Source of the DNA: a virus
Virus record (IMG/VR): IMGVR_UViG_3300045743_000462
Location: 1 to 30,789 of that record
Length of the DNA stretch: 30,789 nt
Reading direction: 5' to 3' (one strand)
In this document: piece by piece, positions 23,190 through 30,608 of the stretch
Position numbering within the stretch: position 1 is the stretch's first letter
Layout of the letters: each line of letters opens with the position of its first letter
Notes under the pieces: model-generated
Told to the model about the DNA's origin: nothing
The model's input: the letters and a program-made list of their open reading frames with translations, nothing else
Database searches by the model: none
Made by a program: the position numbers and the translations under genes

Positions 23190-23711
23190 ATGGCAACGAA
23201 AAACCTTGGCCGTGTCAAAGCCAAAGCGCAAAAATTGGTAGCTCAAAGCATTGATGAGGTGACTGAAATGGTGCGCGATCTTGGGAAAGCAAACCGCGAA
23301 AGCACGCGATTGAATCTGGCGATGCAGGAAGAGATAGCGGAGATCACGCAGAAATATCAGGGACCGATCAGCGCGGAAAAAGCCAAAATTGGACCGATTC
23401 AGGTAGCGGTGCAAGCGTATTGCGAAGCAAACCGCAGTGACCTGACACAGGCCAACAAGACCAAAACCATTGAACTCATTAGCGGCAAAGTTTTTTGGCG
23501 CATGCCGCCGCCATCGGTGGCGCTGAAAGGGGTCGATTCTATCGTGGCGTTTTTGAGCAAGGGAAAATTGCGCCGCTTCCTGCGTACTAAGGTTGAAATC
23601 GACAAGGACGCGCTGTTGAAAGAACCCAAGATTGCCGCCGCCATTACTGGTGTGACGATCAAGGAAGGCGAGGAAGATTTCGTCATTGAACCGCTTGAAA
23701 CGACCGTGTGA
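23190..23711 (+). CDS. gam: Host-nuclease inhibitor Gam
   Basis: A 173-residue protein of the Mu Gam family (about 174 residues in Mu). The N-terminal helix with SIDEVTEMVRDLGKANRES, the middle IGPIQVAVQAYCEANRSDL and the C-terminal block TIELISGKVFWRMPPPSV followed by FLRTKVEIDKDALLKEP and GVTIKEGEEDFVIEPLE are diagnostic. Gam is a Ku-like dimer that binds DNA ends and blocks exonucleases such as RecBCD during lytic growth. AGAGG lies upstream of the ATG. Confidence 0.95.
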   Translation: MATKNLGRVKAKAQKLVAQSIDEVTEMVRDLGKANRESTRLNLAMQEEIAEITQKYQGPISAEKAKIGPIQVAVQAYCEANRSDLTQANKTKTIELISGKVFWRMPPPSVALKGVDSIVAFLSKGKLRRFLRTKVEIDKDALLKEPKIAAAITGVTIKEGEEDFVIEPLETTV

Positions 23712-23718
23712 GGATGTC

Positions 23719-24330
23719 ATGACCGAGCCTGGAAAGAAGTGGCCCAAACGCTGGGTGAGAAACGACGCTGAAAAAAAGGCGCAGCAAATCAAGTTGATCC
23801 ATGTCGGCCAGACTTTTCTGAAAATGGACGATAGCACTTACCGTTGCATGCTCGCTGAGATCGGCGGCGTAACATCGTCCAAGGATCTGACGCTGGATGG
23901 CTGCGCCAAAGTGCTGGCGCATATGCGCACCAAGGGTTTTATTCCCGCGCCCAAGCAGGCCAGCGCGAAAGCAGCGCCCAGCAGAAAAATGGATGACTCG
24001 GCGCAATCTAAAATGATCCGGGGCTTGTGGCTGGAGCTGCATGACTTCGGCTTCGTGCGCAACCCAGCCGAAGCCGCCTTGGCCGCTTACGTCAAACGGC
24101 AGACCGGCACGGAGGCGTTGCAATGGCTGACATCAAAGCAAGCATCGGATGTCATCGAAAGCCTCAAGGAATGGCGTATGCGGGCGCAGGACGAGCTTAA
24201 AAAGCAATTCGGCATGACGGTTCAAGATCTGGAATCCGCAGCGCTGGCGCTCTATGGCAATACTGCACTGACTGCGGAGACCTGCACCAAACTTCAGGCG
24301 CATTTCAGGGCGCAAGCGAGCCAAAAATGA
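23719..24330 (+). CDS. gemA: Regulatory protein GemA
   Basis: A 203-residue protein. ATG 23719 (GAGG 5 nt upstream) is chosen over a frame that extends into gam. KAQQIKLIHVGQTFLKMDDS and RCMLAEIGGVTSSKDLTLDG are the GemA (DUF1018) signature, followed by KMIRGLWLELHDFGFVRNP and a TGTEALQWLTSKQASDVIES segment. In Mu, GemA modulates expression of host genes including those for DNA topology. It overlaps mor by 4 nt. Confidence 0.92.
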   Translation: MTEPGKKWPKRWVRNDAEKKAQQIKLIHVGQTFLKMDDSTYRCMLAEIGGVTSSKDLTLDGCAKVLAHMRTKGFIPAPKQASAKAAPSRKMDDSAQSKMIRGLWLELHDFGFVRNPAEAALAAYVKRQTGTEALQWLTSKQASDVIESLKEWRMRAQDELKKQFGMTVQDLESAALALYGNTALTAETCTKLQAHFRAQASQK

Positions 24331-24686
24331 CGACCCAAGCCGAGTTGATGCGCAATGATTTTTTTCAGACGATCATGGCCACGGCTATCGCCGGTGGGAC
24401 CGACTTTGGCATGGATTCTTCAATAGCCGAGCAGTTCGCCTGCAATTTGGTAAACGCCATTGCAAAAGATTTTGGTGGGCAAAATCTGACGGTGCCGAAG
24501 GATTTCTATTTCGCATTGTCCAAGCGAGATCTGGAAATTTACAAAAAATTCAGCGGGTCAAATTATCACGTCCTAGCCCGTGAATACAACCTCAGTACGC
24601 GGCGCATCAGGACGATTTGCGAGACCATGGGCCAGCGCGATCTGGCGAAACGCCAACCACGACTGTTTGAGGATAAAAATGAATAG
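24327..24686 (+). CDS. mor: Mor-family transcription activator
   Basis: A 119-residue protein of the Mu Mor/C family. The signature is the C-terminal helix-turn-helix after a dimerisation domain: LSKRDLEIYKKFSGSNYHVL, then AREYNLSTRRIRTICETMG. Only one Mor/C gene is present in this window, whereas Mu has two. The most economical reading is that it activates the late promoters marked by the palindromes at 7686-7701 and 14360-14375. ATGA overlap with gemA. Confidence 0.93.
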   Translation: MTTQAELMRNDFFQTIMATAIAGGTDFGMDSSIAEQFACNLVNAIAKDFGGQNLTVPKDFYFALSKRDLEIYKKFSGSNYHVLAREYNLSTRRIRTICETMGQRDLAKRQPRLFEDKNE

Positions 24687-24939
24687 CCCGTTTAAACCCA
24701 TGCCGATCTTCGGCACCACCCCGATCAAGTGCGGAAAACGTGCCTGTCAATGGCGTGGTTTTGAGACTGCGCTGGCAAAAAAGCCAGATGCCGAAAGCCC
24801 GAACCTGACCCATAACGTTTGCCCGGTGTGCGGGCATGACAGTTATGAATTTCTCGGGCCGTTAGCTGCTAAAAAATTCTTGGAACAACGCGAAACTAAA
24901 GTGAGGACGTCAATAAATGAAAAAAATATCGATTTATAG
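24679..24939 (+). CDS. Small zinc-ribbon protein
   Basis: An 86-residue protein from ATG 24679 (GAGG upstream), overlapping the end of mor by 8 nt. Cysteines in IKCGKRACQW and NVCPVCGHDSYEF form a CX4C-CX2C zinc-ribbon candidate. Its position before other accessory genes and a DNA modification gene recalls Mu com, a zinc-finger translational activator of mom, but sequence similarity to Com is not visible beyond the metal-site pattern. Confidence 0.68.
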   Translation: MNSPFKPMPIFGTTPIKCGKRACQWRGFETALAKKPDAESPNLTHNVCPVCGHDSYEFLGPLAAKKFLEQRETKVRTSINEKNIDL

Positions 24940-25084
24940 AAAGCGGCGCGCCAGCCGTGGCCGATCCACCTTGGACATGCTGGCGTATTTTTTGGTGACG
25001 TTTTTGGCCTTGGTATTACTGGCCGTGATCGTGGGTTGGACTTGGTTTAGTGTATTTTTGTTCGGTGGACATAGCTGTCTTTAA
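24917..25084 (+). CDS. Tiny membrane protein, 55 residues
   Basis: An ORF below the usual size cut-off: ATG 24917, stop TAA 25082-25084, GAGG about 9 nt upstream. The N-terminus is strongly basic (KKISIYRKRRASRGR), followed by one long hydrophobic span (LAYFLVTFLALVLLAVIVGW, about 22-41) and ending FLFGGHSCL. It overlaps the zinc-ribbon gene by 23 nt. Basic N-terminus plus one span suits a small inner-membrane protein, possibly holin-like, but there is no direct evidence. Confidence 0.55.
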   Translation: MKKISIYRKRRASRGRSTLDMLAYFLVTFLALVLLAVIVGWTWFSVFLFGGHSCL

Positions 25085-25094
25085 GGAGATGAAG

Positions 25095-25352
25095 ATGACA
25101 GAATGGATCAGCGTTAAAGATAGCCTTCCTCCCGAGGGAGTAGAGGTGCTGGTGTATCTTCTCAGCGGAAAAATAAAACAGGTGGTTCGCGACAAAAGAT
25201 ATGGCGGATGGAAGGAGCCGAGTTGCGCAGGATGGGAGAACGCGCCGAATCAGTTTATTACCCATTGGGCCAACCCACTCAAGCGACCGGCAGACGGAGC
25301 TTGGAACTGTGGTCCCGATGATGCGCCCTGGAACAAGGAAAGTAAGAAATGA
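25095..25352 (+). CDS. DUF551 domain protein
   Basis: An 85-residue protein from ATG 25095 (GGAG 6 nt upstream). MTEWISVKDSLPPEGVEVLV followed by HWANPLKRP is the DUF551 pattern, a small domain common in phage accessory regions. Function unknown. It overlaps the methyltransferase by 4 nt. Confidence 0.82.
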   Translation: MTEWISVKDSLPPEGVEVLVYLLSGKIKQVVRDKRYGGWKEPSCAGWENAPNQFITHWANPLKRPADGAWNCGPDDAPWNKESKK

Positions 25353-26773
25353 AAAGCCCAAGTTTTTTTTTGCATCAAGGCGATTGCATTGATGTAATGG
25401 TTGCGATGCCCGACGCAAGCGTCGATGCGATCGTTACGGATCCCCCCTATGAGCTTGGTTTTATGGGCAAGCAATGGGACAGCACAGGCATTGCCAACAG
25501 TGTTGACATGTGGGCTGAATGCCTGCGCATTCTCAGACCAGGCGGCCATTTATTGGCCTTTGGCGGCACCCGCACATCACATCGCATGGTCTCGGCAATT
25601 GAGGATGCAGGCTTTGAGATACGCGATCAGATTATGTGGGTGTATGGGTCGGGGTTTCCGAAATCGTTAAACGTTGGCAAGGCGATTGATAAGTCGGCAG
25701 GGGCTGGGCGCGAGACGATTGGCCGCGACGCAAAAAGAGCCGCAAAACAGACGAGCAAGCGCGGAACCGAAGCGTATGGTGATTTTGCCGGCAGCAGTGG
25801 TGACATCACCGCGCCTGCCACTGACGCCGCAAAGCAATGGGACGGATGGGGCACCGCTCTAAAACCTGCCCACGAACCGATCTGCGTGGCGCGCAAGCCG
25901 CTAGGTAGCTGGGTCTGGATCGGAGGCGACACTGACCCAACACATGTTCACGCCGTCATACCAGGGCCGGTCACCTCGAAACACCGTCTTTGTGCCTGTT
26001 TGGCGAAACAAGTTTGGCAATCAAATACGGTCGCCGAAAATGTTCTGGCGCATGGAACTGGGGCGATTAATATTGATGGTTGCCGCGTGAACCCCGGTGC
26101 ACATGTGCCCGGCGGTGGTGGCCTGAAAGGTGGCGCGTCATCGCGGCACGAAGGATGGCAGCGGCCAGCACATCCAACCAACGAAGCCACGCAACCGCAT
26201 ACGTCAGGCCGCTGGCCCGCAAACATTATCCACGACGGCAGCGACGATGTGCTGGACTGCTTCCCACAGACCAGCGTCGGCACATTCGCTGGCAAACGGA
26301 ATTATCCAAAGACGAAAAATTCTTTTGGGGAATTTGAAATAAGAGACGAAGAAGGCTATCCAGGAAGTTATGGCAGCGCCGCCAGATATTTTTATTGCGC
26401 GAAGGCGAGCCGGAAGGATCGGAACGAGGGACTGGATGAGATGGAGAAGGTCACTCGGAACCGAGATGACTATCGACGGGAGATCAACACCAGTTCCGGC
26501 AAGCTGCGAGGTGACGTGCCGCGCGCCAATGCTCACCCCACAGTCAAGCCAACAGAGCTAATGACCTACCTCTGCCGCCTAGTCACCCCACCGGGCGGTA
26601 CGGTGCTCGATCCTTTCGCCGGATCGGGCAGCACTGGCAAAGCAGCGATCCGTGAAGGTTTCGATTTTATTGGAATCGAACAAAGTACTGAATATTTCGA
26701 AATTGCCCAAAGAAGAATCGAGCATGAGCAAAATGTAGCCGCTGACCTGCTTAACGCCTCACCACAAGCTTAG
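25349..26773 (+). CDS. DNA adenine/cytosine-N methyltransferase (N6_N4 Mtase family)
   Basis: A 474-residue SAM-dependent amino-methyltransferase. The catalytic motif IV TDPPYELG is near the N-terminus (D31-Y34) and SAM-binding motif I DPFAGSGSTG at 421-430, so the order is that of the beta class. Other family stretches are WVYGSGFPKSLNVGKAIDK, HEPICVARKPL, ENVLAHGTGAINIDGCRV, GRWPANIIHDGS and HPTVKPTELM. A 41-residue insertion (codons 25904-26026) separates ARKPL from TVAENVL, two stretches usually almost adjacent. It has no restriction partner here, so it probably protects phage DNA from host restriction. Last gene of the early operon, followed by a terminator. Confidence 0.92.
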   Translation: MKSPSFFLHQGDCIDVMVAMPDASVDAIVTDPPYELGFMGKQWDSTGIANSVDMWAECLRILRPGGHLLAFGGTRTSHRMVSAIEDAGFEIRDQIMWVYGSGFPKSLNVGKAIDKSAGAGRETIGRDAKRAAKQTSKRGTEAYGDFAGSSGDITAPATDAAKQWDGWGTALKPAHEPICVARKPLGSWVWIGGDTDPTHVHAVIPGPVTSKHRLCACLAKQVWQSNTVAENVLAHGTGAINIDGCRVNPGAHVPGGGGLKGGASSRHEGWQRPAHPTNEATQPHTSGRWPANIIHDGSDDVLDCFPQTSVGTFAGKRNYPKTKNSFGEFEIRDEEGYPGSYGSAARYFYCAKASRKDRNEGLDEMEKVTRNRDDYRREINTSSGKLRGDVPRANAHPTVKPTELMTYLCRLVTPPGGTVLDPFAGSGSTGKAAIREGFDFIGIEQSTEYFEIAQRRIEHEQNVAADLLNASPQA

Positions 26774-26777
26774 TTTT

Positions 26778-26805
26778 GGCGGTTATTTCTTGCCGCCGTT
26801 TTTGT
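26778..26805 (+). terminator. Rho-independent terminator of the early operon
   Basis: GGCGG (26778-26782) pairs with CCGCC (26793-26797), with a 10-nt loop and a following GTTTTTGT. It begins 5 nt after the methyltransferase stop codon. Confidence 0.75.
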
Positions 26806-26945
26806 AAATCAATTACAATCCATCCCACATCATCCCGGTTAGTCCAGCCTCTTCCCGGCAATTATCCCATTCCACCATAGCTATTTATCTCATTCATCAT
26901 CATCTTACATAAAAAATTAGCACGTCCCTCCCATTCCCCCTACAT
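26806..26945. other. Probable prophage terminus (transposase-binding end)
   Basis: An AT-rich 140-bp gene-free stretch beyond the early operon, where BcepMu-type phages have their end. It has repeated short motifs: TCCCATTCC at 26865-26873 and 26929-26937, and (C/T)TCCCGG-type blocks at about 26832-26838 and 26851-26858. The last repeat is followed by CCCTACA ending at 26944. Read from outside, this gives a 5'-TGTAGGG end, and Mu-type ends start 5'-TG. CTTACA ending near 26909 is a second candidate. The exact base cannot be fixed without the other end and the target duplication. Confidence 0.4.
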
Positions 26946-27205
26946 GTCACCTGACTCAGACAGGCATGGCCCGTTGGCGAACAAATCACCTTGAGACATA
27001 TGGCAGGATCGGCGCGAAACAGCCGGTCCTCGGGGGCCTTCCCCGATAGGCGCACGACATCCGCCCCGGTGTAAGCCGTGGGGAATAATGCCGTCACACA
27101 GCCACAGTCCAAACGCCGCAATGACGCTACAAATGCGCCCAAGTCGGCAATCTCCCATTACAATATAGACACGACTCCCTCCCCCCAACAACCTGCGAGA
27201 AAACC
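26946..27205. other. Leader region of the host TerY locus, no gene assigned
   Basis: A GC-rich 260-bp stretch, unlike the AT-rich DNA just before it. It contains a strong hairpin with arms TCGGGG and CCCCGA at about 27030-27048. TACAAT at 27159-27164 could be a -10 box about 42 nt before the first vWA gene, but there is no good -35. I see no known riboswitch or small RNA. Confidence 0.4.
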
Positions 27206-27856
27206 ATGAGCATACGCCGTCTGCCTGTCTATTTATTACTGGATACTTCCGGCTCAATGCGCGGTGAGCCGATTGAGTCGGTCAATGTCGGCCTGCGCGC
27301 CATGCTGGCGTCGCTACGCCAGAATCCCTATGCACTGGAAAGCGTGCATCTGTCGATCGTCACCTTCGACTCCACCGTCAATGAAGTCTTGCCGCTGACA
27401 GCGCTGGAAAACGTCGTCATGCCGGACATCCGCTGCCCCGAATCGGGGGCCACCTTGCTGGGCGAGGCGCTGGAAGTGTTATGCGCCAAGGTCGAGCGCG
27501 AAGTGCAAAAATCGAGTGAGACGCAAAAAGGCGATTGGCGGCCGTTGCTGTTTATCATGACCGATGGCAAACCAACCGATACGCTGGCCTATGAAGAAGC
27601 CATTGCACGTGTGAAACGCGCCAACTTCGCGGCGGTGATCGCCTGCGCCGCCGGACCGAAGGCAGTGCCCGACCAATTGAAGCAACTGACGGCGCAAGTG
27701 GTCAGCCTCGACACCATGGACAGCAACGCATTTTCCAGCTTCTTCCAATGGGTCAGCGCGACCGTGACCTCGGGCAGCAGCAATCAAGGGCAAGGCGGCA
27801 GCAGCACCACCATGGCATTACCACCACCGCCGCCCGAGGTGCAGGTTGTTATTTAA
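27206..27856 (+). CDS. terY: TerY-like von Willebrand factor A protein
   Basis: A 216-residue vWA protein close to TerY in size. The MIDAS metal site is complete: DTSGSM (D13, S15, S17), T83 in SGATLLGEAL, and D120 in MTDGKPTD. The C-terminus has a Gly/Ser-rich linker and a five-proline run (ALPPPPPEVQVVI). There is no signal peptide, so it acts in the cytoplasm. vWA proteins of this type occur with a PP2C phosphatase and a kinase in the TerY-P triad described by comparative genomics as a stress-signalling module linked to the Ter system; the present neighbours fit this exactly. Direct biochemical function is not established. Confidence 0.9.
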   Translation: MSIRRLPVYLLLDTSGSMRGEPIESVNVGLRAMLASLRQNPYALESVHLSIVTFDSTVNEVLPLTALENVVMPDIRCPESGATLLGEALEVLCAKVEREVQKSSETQKGDWRPLLFIMTDGKPTDTLAYEEAIARVKRANFAAVIACAAGPKAVPDQLKQLTAQVVSLDTMDSNAFSSFFQWVSATVTSGSSNQGQGGSSTTMALPPPPPEVQVVI

Positions 27857-27932
27857 ACGGATTGTGATTTAAGCTGCTTATTATTTACACAAATTTCGGC
27901 GAACCGCCCCGCTAATTTGCTCAGGAACTTTC

Positions 27933-28985
27933 ATGCGCCGCTTGCCTATTTTCTTGCTGCTCGATGTCTCGGAATCGATGATCGGCGACAACCTGCGTCA
28001 ATTGCAGCAAGGGATTGCCTCCCTTGTGGGCAAATTGCGCACCGACCCGCATGCGCTGGAAACGGTGTATTTATCGGTGATCGCCTTTGCCGGCAAGGTA
28101 CGCACACTTGCGCCCCTGACCGAATTGGCAATGTTCTATCCGCCACACCTGCCGGTCGGGGCCGGTACTTCACTGGGCGCGGCGCTCGATCATCTGATGA
28201 CCGACATTGAGCGCACCGTGGTCAAAAACACCGCCGAACGCAAGGGTGACTGGCGGCCGATTGTGTATTTGATGACCGATGGCAAGCCGACCGATGACAC
28301 TGAGGCCGCCTTTGCACGCTGGCAACGCGATTTCGCCAGCCGCGTGACGCTGGTGGCGATTGGCGTCGGCCAGCATGCCGCGCTCGACACCTTGCGCCAG
28401 CTCAGTGCGCACGTACTGCATCTGCAAGCCGACAACGAACAGGATTTCCGCCGTTTCGTCGATTGGGTCAGCATGTCGATTTCGGCCCAAAGCCGCAGCG
28501 TCGCCAGCACCACCAGCGGCATGGTCAATCTGGCGAAACTCGACAACGGCATCATGCAGCAAGTGAGCGCCATTGGACGGGCGGCCCATGTTGATGCCGA
28601 TTTTGTCATCATCAGCGCGCGCTGCCAGAGCAACCGTCTGCCGTACCTGATCAAGTACGAACGGGTGGCCGAGACGCTGGAGCGCAGCGGCTTTCGCCTG
28701 CAACTGGAACGCTATCATTTGACCGGCGTGTTCGCGCTGGAACAGGATTATTATGGCATGTCGGACGAACGCGGCTTGGCTGCGAGCGTCAATTCCGACA
28801 CCCTGATCGGCTCTCCCGGCTGCCCGCATTGCGGCAACCCGATTGGGTTTGCCATTTGCCGTTGCGGTCAGGTGATGTGCCTGCGCGGGCCGGGACATGC
28901 GACTTGTCCGGCCTGTCTGAAAGAAGGCGAATTCGGCATCTCGGAGGCCAGCGATGGCTTCGAGGTCAACCGCTCGCGCGGCTAA
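27933..28985 (+). CDS. TerY-like vWA protein with C-terminal zinc ribbon (TerY-C domain)
   Basis: A 350-residue protein with AGGA 6 nt before the ATG. The vWA domain (1-200) has DVSESM (D11, S13, S15), T79 in GAGTSLGAAL and D116 in MTDGKPTDD. Residues about 210-285 form a second, unknown region, and about 297-331 is a cysteine-rich metal site: CPHCGNPIGFAICRCGQ, then CLRGPGHATCPAC, the TerY-C type. The first 120 residues are clearly paralogous to the preceding protein, so the pair arose by duplication with gain of the zinc domain. It is likely to take part in the same kinase/phosphatase module. Confidence 0.9.
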   Translation: MRRLPIFLLLDVSESMIGDNLRQLQQGIASLVGKLRTDPHALETVYLSVIAFAGKVRTLAPLTELAMFYPPHLPVGAGTSLGAALDHLMTDIERTVVKNTAERKGDWRPIVYLMTDGKPTDDTEAAFARWQRDFASRVTLVAIGVGQHAALDTLRQLSAHVLHLQADNEQDFRRFVDWVSMSISAQSRSVASTTSGMVNLAKLDNGIMQQVSAIGRAAHVDADFVIISARCQSNRLPYLIKYERVAETLERSGFRLQLERYHLTGVFALEQDYYGMSDERGLAASVNSDTLIGSPGCPHCGNPIGFAICRCGQVMCLRGPGHATCPACLKEGEFGISEASDGFEVNRSRG

Positions 28986-29036
28986 AAAGACCGGGCATGG
29001 CGATGCACACATTCACGCATTGATTGGAACAATCGT

Positions 29037-30608
29037 ATGAACCAGGATTTCTCAAATCAGGTGCAGGCCATGCTGCTGCTGCGGCAACCGGCGCAGGACC
29101 CGGCCCTGATCGAGGCGTTTCTCGCCAGCGCGCGCGGCGCAAGCTGCATGACCGCGTTTGAAACACTGCTCACCCATGAACTGAACGAATTTCAGCATTT
29201 CCAAATAGCGCAAGCGGCCAAAGCGGCCAAAGCCGCGAACGTCAGCCCACCCGCCGCGCCCATGCCCGCGTCCGAAACCATGCCACCGAGCGAACCTGCC
29301 ATGCCTACACCAGAACGCCCCGCCCTCTTGTTCCGCCTGCAAAACGGCCGTGTCGGCGAGCCGTATGCGCAGCCCTTGATCCCGATCCCGAGCGATGCGC
29401 CGCCGGTAGTGTTGCTCGATTTGACTCTACCACCCGAATTGGGCCTCCTGGCCAATCTGGCCAACGCGCATGTGGCAGGTTGCCCGGCGCTGGCGGGCGA
29501 ATTCGATTTGGCGCTGCGTTACCATTTTGCCGCCGATGCACCGGACCAAGAACGGCAAGCCAGCGTCAAGTTATTGATCAATCCCGATCCAAAATCGCTC
29601 TGGAAAGACTTGCCCTCGGATCGCAACGCCCCGTTCTGGCGCGCAGACGCCGCCGCGCAATTGGTGCAAGGGTCCGAACTGTCGATCATCGCCGCCAGCA
29701 AACGCGGGCGCTCGCATGCGCACGTGGGCAGCTTTCGCGATGACGATTTCGCGCTGCTGCATCTGCCTGACAGCGGCTGGTATTGCGCGGTGGTGGCCGA
29801 TGGCGCGGGCAGCGCCAAATACGCACGGCGCGGCGCCAGCATCGTCTGCCAGCAAGCCATGCACTACCTGGAACAAAGTCTGAACGGCCCGCAAGGCGAG
29901 GCAGTGGCGCAGGCGGCGGCCAACTTCCACGCCGCGCGCGCCTTGCACTTGCAGGAGTCTGCGCCAGAGAAACCAGCACAAGCGCAATCGCCAGCGCCGG
30001 AGCCCGCGCCCTTGCAGCAAGCGCGCCAGCATTTGCATCACCAGCTGTATCAAACCGTGGGCTACGCCGCCTACCATGCAGTAAAAGCGATTGTTGGCGA
30101 AAGCGCAGCGCAACCGGACTTGCAGGCCAGTTATCAGGATTTTTCCACCACGGCCCTGATTACGGCTTGCCGCCGCTTCCCGTTTGGCGTTTTGTGCGCC
30201 GCTTATTGGGTTGGCGACGGTGCGCTGGGCATCTATAGCAAATCTGGCGGTATCCAATTGTTGGGCGAAGCCGATGGCGGAGAATATTCCGGGCAGACGC
30301 GCTTTCTCAATCAAGCCGAAGTCACTCAGGACGCCTTGCTGCGGCGCACCCGCTTCGCGCTGGTGGACGATTTCACGGCATTGATGCTGATGACCGATGG
30401 CGTCTCCGACCCTAAATTCGAGACCGAGGCCAAGCTGGCGCAAGCGGCTGGCTGGGACAGCCTGTGGCAGGAACTGGAACAGGCCACCGGTTTGCCGCTG
30501 GTGCAACCAGGCGTCGAACAACGCCTGTTGACGTGGCTTGATTTCTGGTCCACCGGCAATCACGATGACCGCACACTGGCGATTATTTTACCGGGGGCCG
30601 CCGCATGA
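29037..30608 (+). CDS. PP2C-family Ser/Thr phosphatase of the TerY locus
   Basis: A 523-residue protein. The phosphatase domain begins at about residue 215: HAHVGSFRDDDFALLHLPDS, then VVADGAGSAKYARRGAS (metal-binding D about 254), AAYWVGDGALGIYS, LMLMTDGVSDPKFE (D about 450) and GNHDDRTLAIILP near the end (D about 510); all the PP2C metal aspartates are visible. The N-terminal 200 residues hold an Ala/Lys repeat, a Pro-rich linker and an unrecognised domain. An Ala/Gln/Pro-rich insertion lies near 300-330. It would remove phosphate from targets of the adjacent kinase. Its stop overlaps the kinase start by 4 nt. Confidence 0.9.
   Translation: MNQDFSNQVQAMLLLRQPAQDPALIEAFLASARGASCMTAFETLLTHELNEFQHFQIAQAAKAAKAANVSPPAAPMPASETMPPSEPAMPTPERPALLFRLQNGRVGEPYAQPLIPIPSDAPPVVLLDLTLPPELGLLANLANAHVAGCPALAGEFDLALRYHFAADAPDQERQASVKLLINPDPKSLWKDLPSDRNAPFWRADAAAQLVQGSELSIIAASKRGRSHAHVGSFRDDDFALLHLPDSGWYCAVVADGAGSAKYARRGASIVCQQAMHYLEQSLNGPQGEAVAQAAANFHAARALHLQESAPEKPAQAQSPAPEPAPLQQARQHLHHQLYQTVGYAAYHAVKAIVGESAAQPDLQASYQDFSTTALITACRRFPFGVLCAAYWVGDGALGIYSKSGGIQLLGEADGGEYSGQTRFLNQAEVTQDALLRRTRFALVDDFTALMLMTDGVSDPKFETEAKLAQAAGWDSLWQELEQATGLPLVQPGVEQRLLTWLDFWSTGNHDDRTLAIILPGAAA

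Noticed and set aside
26900-27142. 80-residue minus-strand open frame across the phage/host junction
   Set aside because: No recognisable family, no ribosome site, and it spans the abrupt composition change; probably an accident of GC-rich DNA.
26946-27205. Riboswitch or structured RNA upstream of terY
   Set aside because: A strong hairpin exists, but the conserved cores of the manganese (yybP-ykoY), cobalamin, TPP and glycine types were not found by eye.
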